From Dimargaris cristalligena (Eukaryota; Kickxellomycota; Dimargaritomycetes; Dimargaritales; Dimargaritaceae), in contig JANBQC010000492.1 of NCBI GenBank assembly GCA_027576995.1, forward strand, positions 1 through 15,796: a stretch of DNA of 15,796 nt, in the 5' to 3' direction. The translations under genes and the position numbers were made by a program. The number at the start of each line of letters is the position of its first letter. Positions within the stretch are counted from its first letter, which is position 1. A model generated the notes under the pieces. That model saw nothing but the letters and a program-made list of their open reading frames with translations, did no database searches and was not told where the DNA came from. Of the stretch, positions 9,517 to 15,796 are shown in pieces.

Positions 9517-9753
9517 AGTGGCTAGGGTAGAGTGTAATCCAGTGCTCTGTACTAGGGCTGAAGGGGACCGAGGGGCCCAGGCCTCGAATCCTGGAGCGGG
9601 ATCGACCGGGGGGCTTAGGAGAGAGAGAGAGGGCCTAGAGGATAGAGAGGACAGAAGGAGATATATAGAGGAAACGAACGCCCGTCCCACCCCGCTTTGG
9701 CCTACGCTCTAGCCCTGCAGACCTTCACTTGTACTCCTGCCTTTTCCTTCTGG

Positions 9754-9767
9754 CTAACCCTAACCCT
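9754..9767 (+). promoter_or_regulatory. Telobox-like CTAACCCTAACCCT before noxR
   Basis: Two tandem CCCTAA-type units lie about 100 nt upstream of the noxR ATG. Fungal and plant promoters carry such teloboxes, bound by Tbf1/Teb1-type Myb proteins. A reverse copy (TTAGGGTTAG) occurs at 9358-9367. The regulatory role is inferred. Confidence 0.4.
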
Positions 9768-9862
9768 TTGCTCAACAAACAGCCTCCGTATTCCCTCCAC
9801 TTTCCTTCGCTATTCCTTCGTCTATTTCTTGTCATCCGCTCCATCCTGCCTTCTCATCCACA

Positions 9863-11986
9863 ATGAGTCTAAAGGCCGAACTCGAACAGTGGACCAGAGC
9901 CACCGAGGCCTTTGACGCCGGCGACTACGAGGCGTCGCTCGACCTCTTCTACGGCATTGCCGACTCCGCCAAGATACACTTTAACATTGGCCTTATTCTC
10001 TCCATGCTGGGCGATTTCGACGGCGCGGTAAGTAGTCCTAGGGATACGCCCCCACCCTCACAATGCCTTCTAACCCCTAAAACCCAGGGCTAAATCGTCC
10101 CCGCGTTACACTAACCGTAACCATACCATTTGCCCTCCGCACCTCTTCCCCAGGTCAATGCCTACTTCCAAGCCCTCAGCCTCGACCAGTACTTTGCCAT
10201 TGCCTATTTCCAAAAGGGCGTGGCCAACATGTCCATCGGCGAATTCCAGGCCGCCATGGACGACTTCAACGACGCCCACCTATACCTCCGGGGCAACCTG
10301 TTCATCGACTACACCCAAATCGGTCTGGACTACAAACTCTACTCCTGCGACGTGCTCTACAACCGGGGCCTGTGCCACTTCGAGTTGGGGGATAAGCCCG
10401 GTGGTATGAACGACCTGCTGGCCGCCCAACAGGACCGGAAGGAGAAGCGCCATAACATCATTGCCCGCGCCATTGACGCCGAGGGCAAAAGCTGCCCATT
10501 AATCGCCGTTCCCAAGGGCATTCTCTACCGCCCCGCCGAAAGCAAGGTCAAGAACTCCAAAAAGGTGGACTACCTCGGCAACTCCAAGGTCGTGGCGGCC
10601 ATGGACGACCGGGACACGTATACGGGGTTCCAGGGGGCCATTAACCGCAAACAGAGTCGAGACCAGAGCTCCACCCCCATTCCCCAGGCCTCGTCCACCA
10701 ATAACCTAAACAGCTCCCACTCCACCCGCGCACCCGCCGGGGCCAACCCCTACAAGAATAACCAATTCACCCGTCTCGCCGGCACCGCTGGAGGGGGTCC
10801 GCCTGGACTGAGCCGGTCCGCCACCACCATTGGGGGCCCGGGTGGCCCCAACCCCGCGGCCCTCCGCGGCCACTCCTCCCTGCGCCGCCCGTCCAACTCC
10901 GCGAACGGGGGGCCACCGGACCTGGCCCATATGCAAATGCCGGGCATCCGCCGCATCATGACCGATTTACCCCGGGACCCACACGCACCACAGAGTGCTC
11001 CCCAGGCCCTCGTGGACGGTATGACCGACTTGAACCTGGCCGAGTCCCAATTAAACCAAATCAACCGCCGTCCAAGCTTCAATCCCGCCGGCAACCCCGG
11101 TATGCCGCCGCCCCGTATGCATCGCCTACACTCCCATGATCCCCCGGGCCAGGCAAGCCGACCCATGCACCGATCCCCCAGCCTGGCCAACCGGTCGCTA
11201 CCCAGCCTGGGCTCCCCGACGATGGCTGGCGAGGCCCACCCGGGCGGGAACCACGCCGGCGCCTATCCGGCCCACGAGCTGCCCAACGCATCCCCTACGC
11301 TGTCGGCCGGGGGAGCCCCTCTGCTCCGCAATGGGTCCATAGCCGGCCAGCACCACCCCGGGCCTGCCTTTGGTGGTGATGATAATGCGTCCATGTACGA
11401 CATGGCCCCCCGCCCCAAACTTAATGTACCCAAGGGCAAAACCGCCGTCAAGATTCATTACCACAACGATATTATCAAATTATTGGTGGATGCTCGCATC
11501 TCCTATGATGACCTACTTTCTAAAATCCGCGCCAAGATAGCCGCCCACTTGCAAAAGGCGGCCGATCGCTCCCGGCGACCTTCCGCGGCCAGCGAATCCG
11601 AACCACCAGGGCGGGCTGAGATGGGCTCGCCGTCCTCCCTCGGTCAGGCCGAGTCCGATGGCCAGGCCGGTGGCGGCCCGTTGGGGGTGGCGGCCGGAAT
11701 TACCAGCTGGTGGAACGGCAGCCAGGGTGGCCAACCCGGCTACGGTACTAATCAGGCCTACCTCTCCCCCCCGACCTCGTCAGCAAACCTGCCATCGTCC
11801 CCCGGGGCCCAAATGGCGTTGGCTACGGTCCAGAATATCCGAGTCAAGTACCGTGACGAAGACGACGAATTAGTCCTCATGACGGACCAAGAAGACTTCG
11901 AAATGGCCAAGGGCTACATGGGCGGGGACATGAGCTGCCCCGACACCAACGTAGTGGAACGTCTTGAACTATGGTGCGAGAACTGA
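9863..11986 (+). CDS. noxR: NADPH oxidase regulator NoxR (p67phox-like)
   Basis: Cytosolic activator of NADPH oxidase, acting with GTP-bound Rac. Exons 9863-10027 and 10154-11986 (126-nt intron, GTAAGT donor, CTAAC branch, CCCCAG acceptor, phase 0) encode 665 residues. Residues 1-160 are TPR-like helices from MSLKAELEQWTRATEAFDAG. The loop LRGNLFIDY carries R101, N103 and D107, aligning with Rac-contact residues R102, N104 and D108 of human p67phox. Residues ~170-217 (AVPKGILYRPAE, KKVDYLGNSKVVAAMDDRDT) correspond to the p67phox activation segment. A Pro/Gly/Ser-rich linker (~220-480) follows. The C-terminus is a PB1 domain: KTAVKIHYHND (from 484) and an OPCA-like acidic motif YRDEDDELVLMTDQEDF (~621-637), ending RLELWCEN. 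It lacks SH3 domains, as fungal NoxR does. Oddity: about 87 disordered residues (~525-611) split the PB1 domain. The start is the only ATG that fits the TPR. Confidence 0.95.
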
Positions 11987-12566
11987 TGGCCCTTTATATG
12001 TAGTACCCAGCCCCTTGGGGCATTCCGCCGAGCTGTACCTCACCACCCCCTAACCCATTTTATTTTATTGGGCCCATCGCCCACTCATTAATTACGCTTA
12101 CCTATGCCTAACGACCGTTATACGCTCCTCTTTAGCCATGTGCCAATTGGGTCCCTAAAACTAATTCACCGCCCCCCCCATGCCTCCCTTCCCCTTTGTC
12201 TTTCGACGGCTGGAATATTTCGACAAATGCCCGGCATCCTCAGCACTCCCATCCCTCTAATATACAACACTCCCGCTAGCCGCTCTGTCTGAATACCCTA
12301 AGCCTTTCATTTATTAATAGTATTGGCCGCCCTTTTTTTTTAATGCTTCGTTTCCTAGATTCTTATATTTCTTAATCCCGATGATTTCCACCTCCCTACC
12401 TGCAAATTATCACCGAACCCATGTTACGGGGAAGACTGGATTTAATAAACCGCACCTTCCGAATTGAAACATTGGGCTAGAGTAGGGCCCAATAAGGGTA
12501 CGCCAGAGGGATGTGCAGTGATTACTAAACGTACAGCTATTTGCTGATGGCGGGTGTGTTCAAGGC
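11987..12566. other. Convergent intergenic region, no gene
   Basis: This 580-nt stretch lies between two convergent genes and should hold both 3' untranslated regions. It is T-rich with TTTTATTTTATT near 12058 and a T8 run near 12333. TTTATT at 12309-12314 would read AATAAA for the minus-strand gene, and AATAAA occurs at 12444 on plus. The 62-codon ORF at 12104-12292 has no recognisable features. Confidence 0.4.
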
Positions 12567-13208
12567 CTATTTCGCGTTGGTCCCCGGCAACCCTTGGTCT
12601 TTAGCCGGGGGAGGCTTGGTGCGAGGGCGGATACGGCCACACTGCCCCAGTGGTAAACCGTTGACCAGCTCATATAATTCGGCCTGGCCATTGACGTGCT
12701 CCACCATGGTCGGGTCGCATTGGGTAACCAACTCAATGAACCGGTCGGGATCGTACTTCACGTAGTCCATGGCCCACGCCAAAAGGGGACCCGTCAGCCG
12801 AAGGCGAGTGCACTGTTTAATGAGGAGCCGAAAAGCAGGCCAGCCCGATGGATTCACCTCAGACGGATCACTAGCCGTGATGGCGCTGCCAGGTTGCTTC
12901 ATGACGGCATGAGCCAGCTGGGTGAGGGCCATGTAGCTACTGTAATGAGCGTCGGCCAGTTTCTGGCAAATCTCGTCCACCCAAGCATGGACCGGCGTGG
13001 CTAGGTGGTGCTCATTGCCGAGCGTCGTCTGATTCGCCGCTGTGACGGGTAAGGAGGGCCACTCCTGTTGCCCATTAACATAGACCCTGTCTCCTTCAGC
13101 GAGCAAGACATCGACGGCAGCCACCAATTGGCTAGACTGGCTGAAGTCGCTGCTGGGATTTCGTGGACCACACCCACTGCAGGCGGAGCAGTCGAGTTCG
13201 GCGGTCAT
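12567..13208 (-). CDS. Hypothetical protein, 213 aa
   Basis: A single uninterrupted exon starts at ATG 13208 and ends at a TAG codon at 12567. The N-terminus MTAELDCSACSGCGPR has three cysteines spaced CxxCxxC. It is followed by a Ser/Gln-rich segment, then a probably helical soluble core (HAWVDEICQKLADAHYSSYM, AFRLLIKQCTRLRL, LLAWAMDYVKYDPDRF, ELYELVNGLPLGQCG) and a basic tail. No signal peptide or membrane segment is apparent. I do not recognise the family and assign no function. Its composition and the long open frame in a region where other frames are closed support a real gene. It is convergent with noxR. A longer spliced form cannot be excluded. Confidence 0.6.
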   Translation of the reverse strand: MTAELDCSACSGCGPRNPSSDFSQSSQLVAAVDVLLAEGDRVYVNGQQEWPSLPVTAANQTTLGNEHHLATPVHAWVDEICQKLADAHYSSYMALTQLAHAVMKQPGSAITASDPSEVNPSGWPAFRLLIKQCTRLRLTGPLLAWAMDYVKYDPDRFIELVTQCDPTMVEHVNGQAELYELVNGLPLGQCGRIRPRTKPPPAKDQGLPGTNAK

Positions 13209-13924
13209 GGTTTACAAATGGACGATAAGCAAAGAGGGAAAAGGGTAACGAGGCAAATTCAAAAGAGCCCCGAAGTGAAAGTGGCTTGCCCGCTTCAATG
13301 GGGGTGAGGGCCCAATAGACTTGGAGGCAGCCCAAAGTGGCCCATGAATAATTGCTTCGTTCCGGACCAGCCACTTAGGAATGCTTTTTCCTCAATAAAT
13401 TTGCCCTCAAGTATTCTGGTCAATGAAACCAGTCGACTACTACATTATCGTTAATAGATGCCGTTGACGTTTTGTTATTTATTGGTGATTTTTATTTCGC
13501 ACAATGGACAACTCCGTGGTCTATAATATCCGAAAAATCATCGTGCACACGTGTAAAGAACACAGCAGAGATAAATCTTGACTGGAAAAATAGAATAAAC
13601 CGATAGGGTCAGCTGGTAGGAAGGTATAAAAGGAGAAAGAGAAACAAATTTTTGTTAGAAAACCATTTCATCCCGAGTGTGGAATATTCTTCCCGATGCG
13701 GTACATGCTTACTGGCCTCCTATTGGTCAGATTTTCCCTAATAAAACTATCGCGGAGAGCTTAATCATCTCCTTGCGGTTCTTTCCTACTTTTATCTAAT
13801 TTTGACTTAAGCTTTATTATCAATCTCAGATTATCATCTACGAGAGAACTTGCGGTTATTCCAACAATTTTCACATGGAAATTTTTTGTTTCCTCTCTAT
13901 TAACATAATGAGTTTATATAAACG
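13209..13924. other. AT-rich intergenic DNA, no gene
   Basis: This holds the upstream region of the minus-strand hypothetical gene (an ATTGG, i.e. reverse CCAAT, near 13730) and increasingly AT-rich sequence. CpG dinucleotides still occur at ordinary spacing (for example near 13448, 13462 and 13498, and finally at 13923-13924). No coding region is supported. Confidence 0.5.
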
Positions 13925-15502
13925 AATTATCCCTTGTAAACCATATTGTAATAAAATAAACCTCCCTGTAACTGTCCATCCATTGCCCTACTACCACCCC
14001 ATATTAGTTATGGAGGCATTCACTTGGGCACCCACCAGTAAGTTAAGCCCATTCTCTGATTACCCATAGTGGTATCTGTGTTAGGTTGACATTTTGAGGG
14101 ACCCTGGGATCAAGACTGAGGGTTGGGCTGATGCCCTTGCCTTAGTTCAAGAAGATAGGGTTACTGGACATCAATTTTGAGGGGCCAGCACCTGGAGTGG
14201 TCACAGAGAACTTGGGGAATGGACCTTTGGCTATCCTGAATCCATCAGTCAATATTAGGGTATGTACTGGGATAAGGTGGGAATGATTCTGAGGGCACAG
14301 ATCCTGGGCCCCTATTGTTGAAATCATAGAGTAGGTAAGTCACAGCAGCTAAAGAGTGATAATAAAAGGTAGAAAAGAAAAATAAAGTAAAGGGTAGCTT
14401 GACTTCTGCTAGAAGTTAACTGAGGGTAATCCACTGGGTCAAGTTAATGCAGATATTTATTAATTGTATCTTGGAGATAACTTGCCATTTTAAGTGCCAG
14501 AGGTAGAGGTATATATGTGTGTAAATGGGAAAGTGCACTAAACTAAATTATAGCTAAGGGACTATGTTGTCAGGATTAAGCTAAGGACCATAAAAACCCC
14601 ATCAAGAGGGAAAACTGGTTAGAACTATGTAGAATGCTTCACATGAAAATGACTTAGAAGGGAATGGGCTAGTGTGGTAGTTGGAAGTTCCTCAGATTCA
14701 CCAAGGTGTTCATAGAAGTATGGTTATAATAGGAAAAATAAGTAATGAAGAAGGAAACTTGATGCCTCTTGACTCCTTCTGGTAGGTGGTGTTGGATTTT
14801 TCCACTTGGTGTGATGATTGATAATAGTTTGTGAAGGTGAGTAGTGGGGTGCAGTTGGGAAGATTGGAGGAAAGTAGCTGGGGATTGGTGTGGGTTTGGC
14901 TTTGTTCTCTGTACTTCTGTGGGAGTTGGCCAAGGGTGAGGCCTTAGTCCATGAGTTACTAGAGTGGTTCTCAAGTGCTGATTAGTCAGTACCTTGCCAG
15001 AACAGAAAAATTGATCCCTGTCTAGGGCAGTACAGATAGGCTACTATGTATCTGCCTAGTCTGTACTTATCAGAATTGTTGAGGATCTTATTACAATCCC
15101 TACATTACTTAGGAGCCTTTGAGCTGACATAATTACTTATTTTTATCACCTGGTAAACTATAGCTCATGGGACACTGAGAATGTCATAATTATTAGGATC
15201 CTTGTGCCCTCTTTATACATATTATAGAGAATATATCACCTCTTGGGGGATAAATGGGTATATAACATCATAAAATGGAAACACAAATTAATTAATTGTA
15301 ATATATAACATTTAAAAAGAACAAAAAATAAATGTAAAAAATTGGGGCTCAATATATAACCTCCCATGACACTAATTTTTTGTCTCACTTTTGTGTCACT
15401 TTTGCTGGTTATGACTGTACATATATATATCTAGAATTACAGGGGGGCTCTGAAGCAGCTGGGCTTTATATGTGAGGGAGGGGGTATAATTTATATGTGC
15501 TC
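13925..15502. other. CpG-free block, probable decayed methylated insertion
   Basis: I read every line from 13925 to 15502 and found no CG dinucleotide in 1,578 bases. From rough line counts (C about 13-18%, G about 20-30%) some 50 would be expected. Flanks have normal CpG. The plus strand is G-rich and TG-rich in 14041-15000. No coding frame is convincing: the 101- and 69-codon minus ORFs are low-complexity by-products of the skew. The pattern is what CpG methylation followed by deamination leaves in a silenced element, but no transposon protein, LTR or clear terminal repeat remains to name it. Confidence 0.65.
14092..14309 (+). repeat. Three diverged copies of a TTYTGAGGG...CCTGG motif
   Basis: Related ~23-nt segments start near 14092, 14175 and 14287, sharing TTNTGAGGG followed by a CAG/CC spacer and CCTGG or CCCTGGG. 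The first two also share GACAT just upstream. Spacings are about 83 and 112 nt. They may be remnants of a tandem or internal repeat of the decayed element. Confidence 0.3.
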
Positions 15503-15796
15503 CGGAACTATTTCAAAACCGCTGACCCAGGAAAGTGGGTCGGCCAATCACATCAAACAATGCTTGGCTCACTTTTCATTTCACCAAAAGTACCCAAGCC
15601 TTCCTCCCTTAGGAAACCCCGAAAAGTCAGCGCCAAGCCTGAAACCCTTATAGCCCTCAAACAAAGCCAAAGAGAGAGAGAAAGAGTCACGCGGTGACGG
15701 CCATAGCCACCGCAGCCAAGGGGAATATTGCGAGCAGCCGCCCATTTGTCACGAATGAATGGCGAATATAGCTGTGGTCATGTTCCTTCCGTTCCT
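15503..15796. other. CpG-normal right edge, likely promoter of an outside gene
   Basis: CpG reappears abruptly at 15503-15504 and is frequent to the end of the window. A strong CCAAT box (GGCCAATCA, 15543-15551) and a GA-rich repeat (about 15672-15688) are present. An ATG at 15780 starts an ORF running off the edge (MFLPF...). The 66-codon ORF at 15497-15697 starts from a non-ATG codon and is not credited. I read this as an upstream region of a plus-strand gene mostly outside the window. Confidence 0.4.
15543..15551 (+). promoter_or_regulatory. CCAAT box (NF-Y/HAP-type)
   Basis: GGCCAATCA is a near-ideal NF-Y binding core. It lies about 235 bp before the last ATG of the window, a typical distance for a fungal promoter element. 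Confidence 0.4.

Larger units (their letters stand above)
9145..9862. other. Intergenic region: ATIC 3' end and noxR promoter/leader
   Basis: No gene is supported. The left part holds the ATIC polyadenylation signal and an A/T-rich trailer. The right part is the noxR upstream region: TTAGGGTTAG (9358-9367), a palindromic CACGTG (9409-9414), an AT-rich TATATATT (9423-9431), purine-rich DNA with a perfect mirror repeat (9492-9516) and a GA run (9620-9630), then a C/T-rich leader with a CTAACCCTAACCC telobox about 100 nt before the start codon. The 107-codon minus and 64-codon plus ORFs here reflect the purine skew. Confidence 0.55.

Noticed and set aside
9519..9605. tRNA-like D-arm (GGCTAGGGTAGAG) and T-arm-like CCTCGAATCC in the noxR upstream region
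   Set aside because: The acceptor ends do not pair, the T-loop has 8 nt, and the anticodon arm is only about 3 bp; probably chance or at best a tRNA-derived fragment.
9367..9712. 107-codon minus and 64-codon plus ORFs
   Set aside because: They lie in purine-skewed promoter DNA; compositions (Ser/Pro/Leu or Glu/Arg) reflect the skew and no domain is seen.
11560..11830. PB1 insertion in noxR as an unspliced intron
   Set aside because: No GTAAGT-like donor or branch/acceptor pair like those used by the other introns; the segment reads as a continuous Ser/Pro/Gly-rich coding frame.
14669..14974. 101-codon minus-strand ORF rich in His/Pro/Thr
   Set aside because: It lies inside the CpG-free, strand-skewed block; the composition follows from the C-rich minus strand, and no domain is visible.
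13925..15502. Nuclear copy of mitochondrial DNA as origin of the AT-rich block
   Set aside because: No mitochondrial gene, rRNA or tRNA was recognised, and recent mitochondrial inserts would not lose every CpG.

Overview
This window looks like nuclear DNA of a filamentous, probably early-diverging fungus. The coding parts are GC-rich and densely packed. Genes carry short spliceosomal introns (about 126-207 nt) with GTAAGT-type donors, CTAAC-like branch points and a pyrimidine tract before AG. Two recognisable proteins support this: a full-length purine enzyme (ATIC, yeast Ade16/Ade17 type) and a NoxR/p67phox-type NADPH oxidase regulator, which is typical of filamentous fungi. A SANTA-domain protein argues against ordinary ascomycete yeasts. 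I cannot place the genus from sequence alone.

Layout, left to right. (1) Positions 1-1387, minus strand: the 5' part of a gene of unknown function, two exons, running off the left edge. (2) Positions 1388-3436: about 2 kb with no convincing gene, holding a TATA box, hairpins and a few tiny ORFs. (3) Positions 3437-6386, plus strand: a four-exon gene for an ~800 aa Pro/Ser-rich protein with one SANTA domain (the KNL2/Mis18BP1 hallmark). The domain is interrupted by an intron whose length is a multiple of three and which has no stop codon. (4) Positions 7017-9144, plus: three-exon ATIC gene with a 13-nt first coding exon. (5) Positions 9863-11986, plus: two-exon noxR with TPRs, the Rac-binding loop, the activation segment, and a C-terminal PB1 domain split by a disordered insertion. 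(6) Positions 12567-13208, minus: a 213 aa protein of unknown function. (7) Positions 13209-15796: gene-poor, AT-richer DNA. From 13925 to 15502 there is not a single CpG dinucleotide, while both flanks have normal CpG; this looks like an old, methylated and decayed insertion. CpG, a CCAAT box and a GA repeat return near the right edge, suggesting the promoter of a gene outside the window.

The genes do not form one pathway: purine synthesis, ROS/NADPH oxidase signalling, a probable centromere/chromatin factor and two unknowns. The observations most worth following up are the fungal SANTA protein with its frame-preserving intron, the CpG-free block, the interrupted PB1 domain, and the homopurine mirror repeat and telobox motifs in front of noxR.
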